From Corallococcus coralloides DSM 2259 (lineage in GTDB: Bacteria; Myxococcota; Myxococcia; Myxococcales; Myxococcaceae): a stretch of 64,000 nucleotides of DNA. The stretch spans positions 6,794,328 to 6,858,327 of the forward strand of contig NC_017030.1 in the NCBI RefSeq assembly GCF_000255295.1. Reading direction: 5' to 3'. Shown here piece by piece: positions 8,011 to 18,211 of this stretch; positions within the stretch are counted from its first letter, which is position 1; each line of letters opens with the position of its first letter. The position numbers and the translations under genes were made by a program. Below the pieces are notes generated by a model. That model had not been told where the DNA came from. It made no database searches and saw only the letters and a program-made list of their open reading frames with translations.

Positions 8011-8529
8011 CTAAATCAGACCGCGGGCGCGGCGGATCTGCTCGACCGTCTTGTTGTACTCGATGTCGAAGGCGCTCGTGCCTTCCTGCAGGTGCTTCAG
8101 CCGCGAGCGGGCCTCCCGGTCGATCTCGTCATCGACGTCCAGGTGCTTCTTCATGCCCTGGAACATCTTCTGACGCAGCACGTTGTCGGGGGAGTAGACC
8201 TCCTCGACGTTCCGGCTGATGAGGAGGAACTCAATCATCTGGTTGATGACGTACTCGATGCCCTCGTCCCCCATCTTGAAGCCGCGCACGTCCGCCATCT
8301 CGCGCTTCACCTGGTTGAACTTGGAGTAGTCATATCCCCGACGCTCCAGGGCCTCGCGCGTCGCCTGGTTCACACGCTCTTCGTTGGCGAGGTACTCGCG
8401 CATGATGGCGGAGAGATCCATCTCGGCGTCGGCCACGCGCATCGGCTCCACCTCGATGTCCCCGTCCTGCATGAGCTGCTGAATGGCCTCGCGCGAGATG
8501 ATCGGGATCACCTTCGGATACAGCCTCAT
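8011..8529 (-). CDS. DUF507 family protein
   Basis: This is a 172-residue cytoplasmic protein matching DUF507 over its whole length. It opens MRLYPKVIPIISREAIQQLM, then has the acidic IEVEP segment, an EREYLANEERVN-like helix (here MREYLANEERVN) and a KRELAD-like segment. It ends with a long helical region containing IRRARG. DUF507 proteins occur mainly in Deltaproteobacteria-related phyla and have no known function. The start is the ATG at 8529, with the purine-rich GAGGGA upstream. A candidate sigma-70 promoter lies 45-70 bases before the start. Confidence 0.88.
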   Translation of the reverse strand: MRLYPKVIPIISREAIQQLMQDGDIEVEPMRVADAEMDLSAIMREYLANEERVNQATREALERRGYDYSKFNQVKREMADVRGFKMGDEGIEYVINQMIEFLLISRNVEEVYSPDNVLRQKMFQGMKKHLDVDDEIDREARSRLKHLQEGTSAFDIEYNKTVEQIRRARGLI

Positions 8530-8572
8530 GTCGGTCCCTCGTCCTCTTCAAACGTGCTCGGATCTTCAACCG

Positions 8573-8601
8573 CTATAAATCAGCGCCGAGCATGGTCGCA
8601 A
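8573..8601 (-). promoter_or_regulatory. Candidate sigma-70 promoter of the DUF507 gene
   Basis: Read on the minus strand, TTGCGA and TTATAG are separated by 17 bases and lie about 45 bases before the DUF507 ATG. The surrounding A/T richness is unusual for this genome. The assignment rests on motif and spacing only. Confidence 0.35.
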
Positions 8602-8667
8602 TGAAAAACCCTAGGAACGTCGCGGGTTCCAGCGGCCAGTCCCCCCGGCGTCCGAAGCGGAACTTAA

Positions 8668-10608
8668 TCATGCCGCACCGGGTGGCGACCCTCCATCCGC
8701 TTTTTCGTGCACGGGTTCGGAAGCGTCATCCAGGGACGCCTCGCGCACGGGGTCCTCGGTGTCGTCCTCGGGGTCGCCATGAAGGCCCGCGTGGACGCGC
8801 TCGGCCATCGCCGGGCCCACGACCTCGGTCAGCTCCTCGATGCTGGCCTCGCCCACCCGCTTGAGAGAACCGAAGTGGCGCAGCAACATCTTCCGCCGGC
8901 CCTCGCCCACGCCGGGAATGTCCTCCAGCGCCGAGCGCAAGGAACTCTTGCGCATGGATTTGCCCTGGAAGGTGATGGCGAAGCGGTGCGCTTCGTCCCG
9001 CATGCGCGTGAGCATGAACATTTCCGCTGAATTCTGCGGCAGGACGATGGGGTCCTTGCGGCCCAGGACGAAGACGCGCTCGGGGCTCTTCGCGCTCTCC
9101 GCGTCCCGGTCGAAGACCTCCTGATCGCGGCTCTTGGCCAGGCCCACCACGTCCACGCCCTCCACGCCCAGGTCCTTCATGGCCGCGTGGGCGCTGGCGA
9201 GCTGGCCCTTGCCGCCGTCGATGACGAGCAGGTCCGGCAGGTCGTTGTCCTCCAGACCGCGCTTGAGCCGCCGGGTGATGACCTCGTACATGCTGGCGAA
9301 GTCGTCCTGCTTCTCCACCGTTTTGATCTTGTATTTGCGGTAGCGCGACTTGTCCGTCTCGCCGTCCGTCACGGCCACCTGCGACGCGACGATGGAGGAG
9401 CTCTGGAAGTGGGAGATGTCGTAGCACTCCATGCGACGCGGGAAGTTGCGCAGGCCCAGCTTGGACTGGAGCCGTGACAGGACCGTGTCGGTTTCGTCCT
9501 TGGTGCGCTTTCTCTCCACGAACGCCTGCTCCGCGTTCTTCACCGCCATGTTCACCAGCTCATGCTTCTCCCCGCGCTTGGGGACGAAGACGCGCACGCG
9601 CTCGCCCTTGCGCTCCGTGAGCAGGGCCTCCAGGCCGTCGGTGCCGTCGCCGGGCTCCAGGGGCAAGAGGACCTCCTCGGGCACGAAGCCACCCTGGTCG
9701 TAGTAGAGGTTCACGAACGAGGCGAGCAGCTCGTCGTCCGGGAACTCCTGGCTGCCGAAGGGGAAGGCCTGGCCGCCGTTGAGCCGGCCCTGACGCACGT
9801 GCAGCACGTAGAACAGGATGCGGTCGCCCTCGCGGAACAGGGCGAACACGTCCTGATCCTTGAAGTCGGTGGTGGCCACCTTCTGGCGCTCCAGGCTGCG
9901 CTCGATGGCGAGCAGCTGGTCGCGCACCCGCGCGGCCTCCTCGAACTTCAGCTCCATGGACGCGCGCTTCATCCGCGCGCGCAGCCCTTCGATGAGCTGC
10001 CCCGCCTTGCCCTCCAGGAACATGGCCACTTCGTCCACGCTCTTGCGGTACTCGTCCGGGGGCACCGGATGGACGCACGGAGCCGGGCACCGTCCGATTT
10101 GATACAGCAGGCACGGCCGCTTGCGGTTGGCGAGCACGTGGTCCGTGCAGGTGCGCAGGCGGAAGAAGCGGTTGATGAGCCGCAGCGTTTCGCGGATGGC
10201 GCCCGCGCTGGAGTACGGGCCGAAGTAGCGCGCGCCGTCCTTCTCGTACTTGCGCACCACCTCCAGCCGGGGGAACGGCTGGGTGCGGTCCAGGCGCAGG
10301 GAGATGAACTGCTTGTCGTCCTTGAGCAGGACGTTGAAGCGCGGCTTGTGCTTCTTGATCAGCTCGTTTTCAAGAAGGAGGGCCTCCTTCTCGTTGTGGA
10401 CGAGCACCGTCTCCAGGTCGCCCAGCATCGTGTCCAGCAGGGACACGAAGACGCGGGTGTCGCCGGAGCGGTTGAAGTAGCTGCGCACGCGGCTGCGCAG
10501 GTTGATGGCCTTGCCCACGTAGATGATGGTCCCGCGCTTGTCCTTCATCAGGTACACGCCGGGCTCGGTGGGCAGCGCGTCCAGCTTCTCCTGCAGCCGG
10601 ATGTCCAT
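8668..10608 (-). CDS. uvrC: Excinuclease ABC subunit UvrC
   Basis: UvrC makes the two incisions around DNA lesions in nucleotide excision repair after UvrA and UvrB have found and verified the damage. The 646-residue protein has the GIY-YIG-type N-terminal nuclease ([19 protein letters not shown] at about 17-35). It has a cysteine-containing segment [13 protein letters not shown] and a UVR motif in the [14 protein letters not shown] helix. The C-terminal RNase H-like nuclease has YDISHFQ and [11 protein letters not shown], and the terminal helix-hairpin-helix is [18 protein letters not shown]. Length is normal, with a short acidic tail. It lies 12 bases after uvrB on the same strand, so the two form an operon. 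Confidence 0.97.
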   Translation of the reverse strand: MDIRLQEKLDALPTEPGVYLMKDKRGTIIYVGKAINLRSRVRSYFNRSGDTRVFVSLLDTMLGDLETVLVHNEKEALLLENELIKKHKPRFNVLLKDDKQFISLRLDRTQPFPRLEVVRKYEKDGARYFGPYSSAGAIRETLRLINRFFRLRTCTDHVLANRKRPCLLYQIGRCPAPCVHPVPPDEYRKSVDEVAMFLEGKAGQLIEGLRARMKRASMELKFEEAARVRDQLLAIERSLERQKVATTDFKDQDVFALFREGDRILFYVLHVRQGRLNGGQAFPFGSQEFPDDELLASFVNLYYDQGGFVPEEVLLPLEPGDGTDGLEALLTERKGERVRVFVPKRGEKHELVNMAVKNAEQAFVERKRTKDETDTVLSRLQSKLGLRNFPRRMECYDISHFQSSSIVASQVAVTDGETDKSRYRKYKIKTVEKQDDFASMYEVITRRLKRGLEDNDLPDLLVIDGGKGQLASAHAAMKDLGVEGVDVVGLAKSRDQEVFDRDAESAKSPERVFVLGRKDPIVLPQNSAEMFMLTRMRDEAHRFAITFQGKSMRKSSLRSALEDIPGVGEGRRKMLLRHFGSLKRVGEASIEELTEVVGPAMAERVHAGLHGDPEDDTEDPVREASLDDASEPVHEKADGGSPPGAA

Positions 10609-10620
10609 GGCGGGGCCTCG

Positions 10621-12789
10621 CTAGTTCTTGCGTGACCGAGAACGGGCCGCGGGCTTCGCCGCGCCGGAGGAACCGCCAGAAGAACCGCCACCCGATGCGG
10701 AGGGACGTCCGCGTCCACGCCCCTTCTTCGGCGTGGTGCCGGGCTGATCCGCGGCCTTGGCCGGCGCGCGCAAGAGCGAACGCGAGGCGGGCTTGAGCCC
10801 CAGGTCCATGTCCTTGAGCAGCTGGACGCGGTCGCGGAACTCAGCGGCCTTCTCGAACTGCATCTCGTCCGCGGCCTTGAGCATGTCGGCGGTGAACTCC
10901 TTGATGAGGCGCTGGATCTCCTTGGGCTCCAGGAGGTCGTTCTCCCCTTCCGCCGCCATGGGCAGCGCGCCCGCGCCCGCGTCGTAGTCCGGGATGTTCT
11001 CCGTGAAGTCGGTGATGTTGCTCTTCACCGACCGCGGCGTGATGCCGTGTTCCTTGTTGTACGCGCGCTGGATGTCGCGGCGGCGGGCCGTCTCCTCCAT
11101 GGCGCGCTTCATGGAGTCGGTCATCTGATCCGAATACATGATGACGCGCCCGTTCACGTTGCGCGCCGCGCGGCCAATGGTCTGGATGAGCGACACGTGG
11201 CTGCGCAGGAAGCCTTCCTTGTCGGCGTCCAGGATGGCCACGAGCGACACCTCCGGGATGTCCAGGCCTTCACGCAGCAGGTTGATGCCCACGAGCACGT
11301 CGAACTCGCCCCGGCGCAGGTCGCGGATGATGGCCATGCGCTGGATGGCGTCGATGTCCGAGTGCAGGTAGCGGACCTTCACGCCCACGTCGCTGTAGTA
11401 CTCGGTGAGGTCCTCCGCCATGCGCTTGGTGAGTGTCGTCACCAGCACGCGCTCGTTGCGCGACACGCGCACGCGGACCTCTTCCAAGAGGTCGTCCACC
11501 TGGTTGCCGGCGGGGCGCGTCTCCACCTCCGGGTCCGTGAGGCCGGTGGGGCGGATGATCTGCTCCACCACCACGCCCTTGGACTTCTGCAGCTCGTACT
11601 CGGCGGGGGTCGCGGAGACGAAGACGGCCTGGGGGACCATCTCCTCGAACTCGACGAACTTCAGCGGCCGGTTGTCCAGCGCGCTGGGCATGCGGAAGCC
11701 GAAGTTGACCAGCGTCTCCTTGCGGGCGCGGTCGCCGCGGTACATGGCGCCAATCTGGGACACCGTCTGATGGCTCTCGTCGATGAGCACCAGCAGGTCG
11801 CGCGGGAAGTAGTCGATGAGGCACGGGGCCGCTTCCCCCGGCGCGCGCCCGGTGAAGTGGCGCGAGTAGTTCTCGATGCCGTTGCAGTACCCGACCTGTT
11901 CAATCATCTCCAGGTCGAACATGGTGCGCTGCTCCAGCCGCTGCGCCTCCAGCAGCTTGCCCTCCGCCTTGAACTTCTGGAGCTGCTCGGCCAGCTCCTC
12001 GCGGATGGTGCGCATGGCGTTCTGGCGCGCGTCGGCTCCGGCGACGTAGTGGCTGGCGGGGAAGATGACGATCTTCTCCAACTGGCCCAGCGTCTGGCCG
12101 CGCAGCGGGTCGAACTCGGTGATGCGCTCCACCTCGTCGCCGAAGAAGCTGACGCGCACGGCGCGCTCTTCCTCGTAGGCGGGGAACACCTCCACGGTGT
12201 CACCGCGGGCGCGGAAGGTGCCGCGGTGGAAGTCCAGGTCGTTGCGCTCGTACTGGGCCTCCACCAGCTTGCGCATGAAGCCGTCGCGGCCCATCTCCTC
12301 GCCCACGGCGGCGCGGATGGCCAGGTCCACATAGCTGCGCGCGGCGCCCAGGCCGTAGATGCAGGACACGCTGGCCACGATGATGACGTCGTTGCGGGTG
12401 CGCAGGCTGTGCGTCGCCGAGTGGCGCATCCGTTCGATGTTGTCGTTGATGGACGAGTCCTTCTCGATGAAGGTGTCCGTCGACGGGACGTAGGCCTCGG
12501 GCTGGTAGTAGTCGTAGTACGAGACGAAGTACTCGACGGCGTTGTTCGGGAAGAGCGCCTTGAACTCGCCGTACAGCTGCGCCGCCAGCGTCTTGTTGTG
12601 CGCGATGACCAGCGAGGGGCGCTTCACGTTGGCGATGAGGTTCGCCATCGTGAACGTCTTTCCCGAGCCGGTGACGCCCAGGAGGGTCTGGTAGCGGTCG
12701 CCGCGAAGCAGGCCCTCGGTCAGCTCTCCGATGGCCCTTGGCTGGTCGCCCTGCGGCTTGTGCTCACTGACGAGTTCGAAGTCCGGCAT
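10621..12789 (-). CDS. uvrB: Excinuclease ABC subunit UvrB
   Basis: UvrB is the damage-verifying helicase of nucleotide excision repair. It is loaded by UvrA and recruits UvrC. The 722-residue protein shows Walker [15 protein letters not shown], the beta-hairpin region [21 protein letters not shown] (in part), Walker B variant VLIDESH, helicase motif [14 protein letters not shown], and a C-terminal UVR motif ([18 protein letters not shown]). A basic, serine/glycine-rich tail of about 70 residues ends in RSRSRKN and exceeds the usual length. The start at 12789 ([17 protein letters not shown]) aligns with family N-termini. An ATG 18 bases upstream with GCGGGG just before it is an alternative. 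Confidence 0.96.
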   Translation of the reverse strand: MPDFELVSEHKPQGDQPRAIGELTEGLLRGDRYQTLLGVTGSGKTFTMANLIANVKRPSLVIAHNKTLAAQLYGEFKALFPNNAVEYFVSYYDYYQPEAYVPSTDTFIEKDSSINDNIERMRHSATHSLRTRNDVIIVASVSCIYGLGAARSYVDLAIRAAVGEEMGRDGFMRKLVEAQYERNDLDFHRGTFRARGDTVEVFPAYEEERAVRVSFFGDEVERITEFDPLRGQTLGQLEKIVIFPASHYVAGADARQNAMRTIREELAEQLQKFKAEGKLLEAQRLEQRTMFDLEMIEQVGYCNGIENYSRHFTGRAPGEAAPCLIDYFPRDLLVLIDESHQTVSQIGAMYRGDRARKETLVNFGFRMPSALDNRPLKFVEFEEMVPQAVFVSATPAEYELQKSKGVVVEQIIRPTGLTDPEVETRPAGNQVDDLLEEVRVRVSRNERVLVTTLTKRMAEDLTEYYSDVGVKVRYLHSDIDAIQRMAIIRDLRRGEFDVLVGINLLREGLDIPEVSLVAILDADKEGFLRSHVSLIQTIGRAARNVNGRVIMYSDQMTDSMKRAMEETARRRDIQRAYNKEHGITPRSVKSNITDFTENIPDYDAGAGALPMAAEGENDLLEPKEIQRLIKEFTADMLKAADEMQFEKAAEFRDRVQLLKDMDLGLKPASRSLLRAPAKAADQPGTTPKKGRGRGRPSASGGGSSGGSSGAAKPAARSRSRKN

Positions 12790-12841
12790 AGAGGACAGAT
12801 CTAACATCCCCGCTGCCTGTGTACTGAACCTTCGTGCATGT

Positions 12842-12859
12842 CCGTCCAACAAAGGACGG
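12842..12859 (-). terminator. Weak hairpin after the M28 peptidase gene
   Basis: A perfect 6-base stem CCGTCC/GGACGG with a 6-base loop lies 9 bases after the stop of the upstream minus-strand gene and before uvrB. There is no T run, so it may be a weak or Rho-assisted terminator, or simply leader structure of uvrB. Confidence 0.3.
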
Positions 12860-12868
12860 GGCCCCCTC

Positions 12869-14545
12869 CTACTTCGCGGGCGGGGCCTTCAGTGCCTCCA
12901 GGGACTTCAGGCGAGCGGCCTCGAACTCGTCCCCCTTGTTCCACACCGGCATGGCCGGGGCCTTCGCCACCTGGGCACCCACCAGGAAGAAGAGCCGGGT
13001 GTCCTCCACGGCGCCTGAGAGGTCCCACTCCGGGCGGACCTCGTCGGAGGGCTGGTGGTAGTGCTTCGCCTCCCACTGGCCGCGCTGCTCCTTGCCCCAC
13101 CCTTCTGGCCGGCCGATGAAGTCCATGCCGCTGCCGAAGTAGGCGGCGGGGATGCCCTGCCGCGCGAAGTTGAATTGATCCGAGCGGTAGAAGAACCCGC
13201 GGTCGGAGAGCTGATCCGCCTTCACCGTGCGCCCTTGCGTCTTCGCCATCGCGGTGACGAAGGTGTCCAGGGACGACTTGCCCAGGCCGATGACGGTGAT
13301 GTCGCGCGTGCGGCCCAGCACGTTGCCGCCGTCCACGTTGATGTTCGCGGCGATGCGGCCCGGAGGCATCGGAGGATGCGCCGCGAGGTACGCGGAGCCC
13401 AGGAGGCCGTACTCCTCCGCGGCCACCGCGGCGAAGAGGATGGAGCGGCGCGGCGGCGTGGGCAGCGCGGTGAAGGCGCGGGCCACGGACAGCATCGAGG
13501 CCACGCCGGCCGCGTTGTCCAACGCGCCGTTGTAGATGACGTCCTCACCGGGCTTGCCGTCGTCCTTCTTGCCCAGGTGATCATGGTGCGCGCTGTAGAG
13601 CACCACTTCCTTCGCCAGCGTGGGGTCGCTGCCGGGCAGCAGGCCCAGCACGTTCGCGGTGGGCCGGCGGCGCACCTCGTTGGTGAGGCCCAGGGACACC
13701 TTCACGCCCAGCGGCACCGGGCGGAAGTCGCGCTTCTGGGCGGCGGCGCGCAGCGCGTCCAGGTCCTGCCCCGCGAGCTTCATCACCTGCTTCGTGGCGT
13801 CCTCGGTCGTCCACGCCTTCACCTGGAGGCGGGGCGCGTCGCCCGCGGGCAGTTCGAACTGCTCGCCGGTCCACGACGTGCGCACCACCTGCCACGGGTA
13901 GCCCGCGCTGGGCGTGGTGTGGATGATGATGGCGCCGGCCGCGCCCGTCTTCGCCGCCTGCTCGTATTTGTAGTCCCAGCGGCCGTACCAGAGGCGCGCC
14001 TTGCCGCCGAAGAGGCGCGGGTCGTCCTCTGGATCATTGTTGAGGATGACCAGCGTCTTGCCCTTCAGGTCCGCGCCCTTGAAGTCATCCCACTGGTACT
14101 CCAGCGCGACGATGCCGTAGCCCACGAACACCAGCTCGGACGCGTCCAGCTTCGCCTCCGGCGCCTGCACGCCGGACACGGCGATGAAGTCCTCGCGCGG
14201 CTGGAGCTCCACGCGGCCCGCCTTGGCCTGGAAGGTCATGGTGCCGGGGCGGCTGTGGATGCCCATCAGGTCGAAGCGCTGGAAGTAGCTGCCGTCCTCC
14301 GCGCCCGGCTTGAGGCCCAGGCCCTCGAGCTGCGTGGCGATGTACTCCTGCGCCAGCGCGTCGCCGCGGGTGCCAGGGCCGCGGCCCTCCAGCAGGTCGC
14401 TCGCGAGGAAGCGCACGTGCGCGCGCAGGAGGTCCGCGGTGATGGCCTGTTCGGCCGTCTTCTCCTGCGGCGTGACGGAGGGCGCGCCCGCCGCGAGAAC
14501 GGACGCCGAGCACAGCGAGACGAACAGCGCGGGGAGGAGCCTCAT
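12869..14545 (-). CDS. M28-family metallopeptidase with PA-like insert, exported
   Basis: This is a 558-residue protein with a signal peptide ([20 protein letters not shown]). It carries the di-zinc aminopeptidase pattern of family M28: His/Asp in YSAHHDHLG, bridging Asp in [11 protein letters not shown], catalytic and ligand Glu in AAEEYGLLG, Asp in NINVDGG, and the final His in KHYHQPSDE. Residues about 130-260, before the catalytic core, resemble the protease-associated domain inserted in this family. It probably removes N-terminal residues from peptides in the periplasm or outside the cell, in keeping with a peptide-feeding organism. It lies 45 bases after cysS, with a strong hairpin in that gap touching its start region. 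Confidence 0.9.
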   Translation of the reverse strand: MRLLPALFVSLCSASVLAAGAPSVTPQEKTAEQAITADLLRAHVRFLASDLLEGRGPGTRGDALAQEYIATQLEGLGLKPGAEDGSYFQRFDLMGIHSRPGTMTFQAKAGRVELQPREDFIAVSGVQAPEAKLDASELVFVGYGIVALEYQWDDFKGADLKGKTLVILNNDPEDDPRLFGGKARLWYGRWDYKYEQAAKTGAAGAIIIHTTPSAGYPWQVVRTSWTGEQFELPAGDAPRLQVKAWTTEDATKQVMKLAGQDLDALRAAAQKRDFRPVPLGVKVSLGLTNEVRRRPTANVLGLLPGSDPTLAKEVVLYSAHHDHLGKKDDGKPGEDVIYNGALDNAAGVASMLSVARAFTALPTPPRRSILFAAVAAEEYGLLGSAYLAAHPPMPPGRIAANINVDGGNVLGRTRDITVIGLGKSSLDTFVTAMAKTQGRTVKADQLSDRGFFYRSDQFNFARQGIPAAYFGSGMDFIGRPEGWGKEQRGQWEAKHYHQPSDEVRPEWDLSGAVEDTRLFFLVGAQVAKAPAMPVWNKGDEFEAARLKSLEALKAPPAK

Positions 14546-14548
14546 GGG

Positions 14549-14573
14549 CCCGTGCGTAGCATGGCCGCACGGG
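14549..14573 (-). promoter_or_regulatory. Hairpin between cysS and the M28 peptidase start
   Basis: A perfect 8-base stem CCCGTGCG/CGCACGGG with a 9-base loop ends three bases before the peptidase ATG. In the transcript it would occupy the place of the ribosome-binding site. It could be a weak terminator of cysS, since there is no T run, or a structure limiting translation of the peptidase. Confidence 0.45.
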
Positions 14574-14590
14574 CGCCCCCCAGCGGGTTT

Positions 14591-16060
14591 TCAGGAGGCC
14601 GGTGCCGCCACCTTCCAGGAGGTGCCGGCAGGCGTGTCCATGATGTCCACGCCCAGGGTCTTGAGGGCGCCTCGCACCTGGTCCGCCTTCGCGAAGTCCT
14701 TCGCGGCGCGCGCGGCGGTCCGCTCGGCGAGCAGGCGCTCCACCTCCGCCACGTCGATGCCCCGCTCGCGCACCGCGCGGTCGCGGCGGCGCAGGAGCCA
14801 CGCGCCCGGGTCGTCCTCGAAGAGGCCCAGGACTCGGGACGTCTCACGCACCTGCTCACGCAGCGCCTGGAGCGTGCGGCCCACCAACGGCTTGTCCTTC
14901 ACGGGCGGCTTGTCGGTGAGCTCGTTCATGAAGCCGAAGAGCCCGGACAGCGCGCCCAGCGCGCCCGCGGTGTTGAAGTCGTCGTCCATGGCGGACTCGA
15001 ACTCCGTGAGGAAGCGCGCGGGCTCGCCGTGCAGGGGGCCCTTGCCGAAGTCCTTGCCCGCCACGCGCTCGTCCACCTTGCGCAGTGTTTCGTAGAAGTA
15101 CTCCATGCGCCCTTCCGCGTCCTGGAGCGCCTTCTCCCCGAAGTTGAGCGGGTGGCGGTAATGCGTGGAGAGGAAGAAGAAGCGCAGGGCCTCCGCGTCC
15201 ACCTTGGCGAGCGCATCGCGCAGGCGCACCACGTTGCCCAGCGACTTGGACATCTTCGCGCCTTCCAGGTCCAGGAAGCCGCAGTGCATCCAGTACTTCG
15301 CCATCGTCTGGCCGGTGGCGGACTCGCTCTGGGCGATCTCGTTCTCGTGGTGGGGGAAGATGAGGTCCAGCGCCCCGCCGTGGATGTCGAACGTGCGCCC
15401 GAGGAACTTCTCGCTCATCGCGGAGCACTCGATGTGCCAGCCCGGACGGCCCTTGCCCCACGGGCTGTCCCACGACGGCTCACCGGGCTTCGCCGCCTTC
15501 CACAGCGCGAAGTCCAGCGGCTGGCGCTTGAGGTCGCCGGGCTGCACGCGCTCGCCCTGGCACAGGTCGTCCAGGTTGCGCTTGGACAGCTTCGCGTAGT
15601 CCTCGTCCTTGTCGACGGCGAAGTACACGTCGCCCTTCGCCTCGTAGGCGTAGCCCTTGTCCACGAGCGTCTGGATGATGGCGACGATCTCCGGGATCGT
15701 CTCGCTCACGCGCGGGGACACGTCCGGTTCGCGCAGGTGCAGCGCGCGGGCGTCCTCGCGGAAGGCCTCCACGAAGCGCGAGGCCAGGTCCACCGGCGCT
15801 TCGCCCGTTTCGTGCGCGGCCTTGATGATCTTGTCGTCGACGTCCGTGTAGTTGCGCACGTACGTCACCTTGAAGCCCCGGTAGCGCAGGTAGCGGACCA
15901 CCACGTCGAACGACGTGAAGGTGCGCGCGTTCCCGATATGGATGTAGCTGTAGACCGTGGGCCCACAGACGTAGACCTTCACTTCGCCGGGCACGAGCGG
16001 CTCCAGCGGCTCCTTCTGCATGGACATCGTGTTGAAGAGCCGGATGGATGGGGGGGCCAC
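14591..16060 (-). CDS. cysS: Cysteinyl-tRNA synthetase
   Basis: This class I aminoacyl-tRNA synthetase charges tRNA-Cys. The 489-residue protein has the CGPTVYSYIHIGNAR segment with the HIGH-type motif and the zinc-binding first Cys. HPGWHIECSAM-like residues (GWHIECSAMSE) and HHENEIAQSE complete the zinc/cysteine site. KMSKSLGN lies at about residue 277, and the C-terminal helical tRNA-binding region is normal. The start is the GTG at 16060, with AGGAGG 10 bases upstream and the family-like N-terminus SIRLFNTMSMQKE. The ATG at 16120 would add residues without family similarity. It is probably cotranscribed with the M28 peptidase downstream. Confidence 0.96.
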   Translation of the reverse strand: MAPPSIRLFNTMSMQKEPLEPLVPGEVKVYVCGPTVYSYIHIGNARTFTSFDVVVRYLRYRGFKVTYVRNYTDVDDKIIKAAHETGEAPVDLASRFVEAFREDARALHLREPDVSPRVSETIPEIVAIIQTLVDKGYAYEAKGDVYFAVDKDEDYAKLSKRNLDDLCQGERVQPGDLKRQPLDFALWKAAKPGEPSWDSPWGKGRPGWHIECSAMSEKFLGRTFDIHGGALDLIFPHHENEIAQSESATGQTMAKYWMHCGFLDLEGAKMSKSLGNVVRLRDALAKVDAEALRFFFLSTHYRHPLNFGEKALQDAEGRMEYFYETLRKVDERVAGKDFGKGPLHGEPARFLTEFESAMDDDFNTAGALGALSGLFGFMNELTDKPPVKDKPLVGRTLQALREQVRETSRVLGLFEDDPGAWLLRRRDRAVRERGIDVAEVERLLAERTAARAAKDFAKADQVRGALKTLGVDIMDTPAGTSWKVAAPAS

Positions 16061-16188
16061 GGTGGAGGGTCCTCCTTTGGGAACAGGGCGGGCGCGGCAC
16101 TTGCGCAACGCGATACACACTCTAGGATCCCGGGTCCCACACAGGCCAGCACTTGGCGTTGGAAGCGTCGGATAGGGAGAATCGCCGC

Positions 16189-17679
16189 ATGGCTCCGCCG
16201 AATCCGAAGCGTCCGCCGCGCCCTCCCCGCCCTCCAGGGCAGCAGGCGTCGTCGGATGACCCGTCGGAGGAGCTCCCGTTCGACGACGACGAGGTGGCCC
16301 CCCTGCAGGCGGATGATCCGCGCCCGCAGCGAGTGCCCCAGTACCCGGCGGGCCCCCGGAAGGCGAAGCGGCGAGGGCCGGGCGAGCGCAGCCGGTCCGA
16401 CCGCGAGCTGTCGCCCCGGTATGACTGGGCGATGGAGTATTCGGACCCGGGCCTGACGCCCGCGTTCGTCTACGTGGAGCGCGGACCGGGCGCCGGGCAG
16501 CTCGTGCCGCTGCGTCAGGGTTCCATCACGCTGGGGCGGTCCTCCACGTCGGACCTGCGGCTCCAGCATGCGTCCATCAGCCGGCGCCATGCGCAGCTGA
16601 CCCGGCGGGGCAACGTCTTCACGGTGCGCGACCTCGGCAGCCAGAACGGCACGTTCGTCAACCGCCTGCGCATCAAGGGCGAGGTGGAGCTCCAGCCCGG
16701 GGATGAGCTGAGCCTGGGCAACGCGACCTTGCGGCTGCGCGGTTCGGGGTCCGGGCCGACGATGAGCCGGACGGCGCTGGATCCGCTGCGGCCTCGCACG
16801 GCGAAGCGGCGGCTGAACGGGGTCGCCGTGGCGGTGGCCGCGGCGGTCGTGGGCTCCGCGGCCGCGGCGTTGATCAGCATGGTGGCCATGCGCATGGGGG
16901 ACTGGACTCCCGCGCGGGCTCGGGCGGAAGGTGCGCCCGCGAAGGCCCCCGGGACTCCGGCGACGCCCGCGAAGGAGGCCCAGGAGACCGAGGCGGCGGC
17001 ACCCGCGAAGGAGGCGCCCTCGAAGGGTTCGAGTGACGGGAGCCCGGGAGCGGCGAAGGTCCTCAGCGCTTCGGACATCGCGCGAAGGGCTCAGTCGAGC
17101 CAGCTGACTCCGAGCACCGGGGCGACCACGAAGGACGCGGCTCCGAGCGCACTGGAGGTCGCGAAGGGTACGGGGACCGCGAAGGCGGGAGAACCCCATC
17201 CGGGCGCTTCGGTCGTTGCCGCGTCCGGACGGAAGGCGAGTCCCTCGACCGAGCCGTCAGGGCTTCCGGACGAGGGCCAGCGCGCGGACATCCTCGCTCG
17301 CTACGAATCCGGTGACGTCACAGGGGCGTTGGCCCAGGCGAAGCGCGCGAACCTCGCCCCCCTGGTGCAGCAGCTCACCCGCTTCCAGACCGCCGAAGCC
17401 GCGGCCCGGGCCGCCCTGGCGCAGCAGGACCGTCCCCGGGCGCTCGATGCGCTCATTGCCGCCGTGCGGGCGGACGGGGAGCTGTCCCAGGGCTGGAGCC
17501 GCCAGGGCATCAGCCTCCGCCGCCAGCTCGCCGGAATGTACGTGCGCACGGGACAGGAGGCCGTCCGCGCCCAGCGCTTCGCGGACGCCCGCGCGGCCTT
17601 CACCACGGCCCTCCAGTACGACGCGGACAACGCAGAGGCACGGTCTCAGTTGGCGGCACTGCCCACCCAGGCGCCTTGA
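16189..17679 (+). CDS. FHA-domain membrane protein
   Basis: This is a 496-residue protein. Residues 1-80 are proline- and charge-rich and disordered. An FHA phosphothreonine-binding domain spans about 92-185, with the canonical GR..S.SDLRL, SRRHAQL and SQNGTFVNRLRI residues, so binding is likely intact. A single membrane segment lies at about 211-235. A long Ala/Lys/Pro linker follows, and a helical TPR-like region from about 370 to the end (for example QRFADARAAFTTALQYD) would be periplasmic. The cytoplasmic FHA can dock a Ser/Thr-kinase-phosphorylated partner, as is common in myxobacteria. The start at 16189 has AGGGAG 9 bases before it; an earlier in-frame ATG at 16153 lacks one. Confidence 0.85.
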   Translation: MAPPNPKRPPRPPRPPGQQASSDDPSEELPFDDDEVAPLQADDPRPQRVPQYPAGPRKAKRRGPGERSRSDRELSPRYDWAMEYSDPGLTPAFVYVERGPGAGQLVPLRQGSITLGRSSTSDLRLQHASISRRHAQLTRRGNVFTVRDLGSQNGTFVNRLRIKGEVELQPGDELSLGNATLRLRGSGSGPTMSRTALDPLRPRTAKRRLNGVAVAVAAAVVGSAAAALISMVAMRMGDWTPARARAEGAPAKAPGTPATPAKEAQETEAAAPAKEAPSKGSSDGSPGAAKVLSASDIARRAQSSQLTPSTGATTKDAAPSALEVAKGTGTAKAGEPHPGASVVAASGRKASPSTEPSGLPDEGQRADILARYESGDVTGALAQAKRANLAPLVQQLTRFQTAEAAARAALAQQDRPRALDALIAAVRADGELSQGWSRQGISLRRQLAGMYVRTGQEAVRAQRFADARAAFTTALQYDADNAEARSQLAALPTQAP

Positions 17680-17774
17680 TTGAGCAGTCCCGCCGGGCGC
17701 CACGGATGCGGGCCATTGCGCCCGGCCTCCTGATACCCCGGTCGCCCACCGCCCTCCCCGATGCGGTTCTCCAA

Positions 17775-18066
17775 AACCTGTCGGACAGTCGGACAGGTTT
17801 CCACCGCTCGGCTGGGGTGGAGGCCCCGGCCTCGGGGCTCCAAAACGTGTCCGACTGTCGGACAGGTTTCCGCGGCTCGGCTGGGGTGGAGGCCCCGGCC
17901 TCGGAGCACCAAAACGTGTCCGACTGTCGGACAGGTTTCTTGGCCCGGCTGGGGCGGAGGCCCTCCGGCCTCGGGGGTTCAAAGTTGCCCGACAGTCGGA
18001 CGGGTTCCCGCTGCTCGGGCGGCGAGGGCGCCCTCGGCCATGGCCCCCTGAACCTGTCCGACAGGC
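17775..18066. repeat. Tandem array 1: nested palindrome on an exact 69-base period
   Basis: Five units start at 17775, 17844, 17913, 17982 and 18051, each exactly 69 bases apart. Each has a copy of the 25-base palindrome (arms like AACCTGTCCGAC and GTCGGACAGGTT with 1-3 changes) followed by a related 44-base GC-rich spacer containing GGCTGGGGTGGAGGCC or a variant. The fifth palindrome is a shortened form (CCTGTCCGACAGG) from which eight central bases are missing. The array fills most of the 532-base gap 17680-18211 between the FHA gene and cdnL. No convincing gene lies here. Because 69 is a multiple of three, several frames stay open through it, but their products are only repeat translations. 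Confidence 0.9.
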
Positions 18067-18131
18067 TCGTGCGGCGCGGAGCGGATGGGAGTCCGAGGAG
18101 GCCTGGCGCGTGCCGGGCTCCAGAAATACGA

Positions 18132-18163
18132 CGCCCCGGATTCCATCGAGGGAACCCGGGGCG
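18132..18163 (-). terminator. Terminator hairpin downstream of cdnL
   Basis: Read on the minus strand, the stem CGCCCCGG with extension GTTCC pairs with GGAAT and CCGGGGCG (one G-T pair) around a short loop, followed by TCGTATTT. It lies about 50 bases after the cdnL stop. Confidence 0.65.
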
Positions 18164-18211
18164 CGGGGTGCGAGCGCGACGGCCACAGGGGCCTTCGCGT
18201 CACGCGGGGAC

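Noticed and set aside
17775-18066. REP/BIME-type element with a RAYT transposase
   Set aside because: No Y1-type (RAYT) or any other transposase gene is present in the window, and the element lacks the hairpin-plus-GTAG head of classical REPs. It may exist elsewhere in the genome, so only the local claim is rejected.
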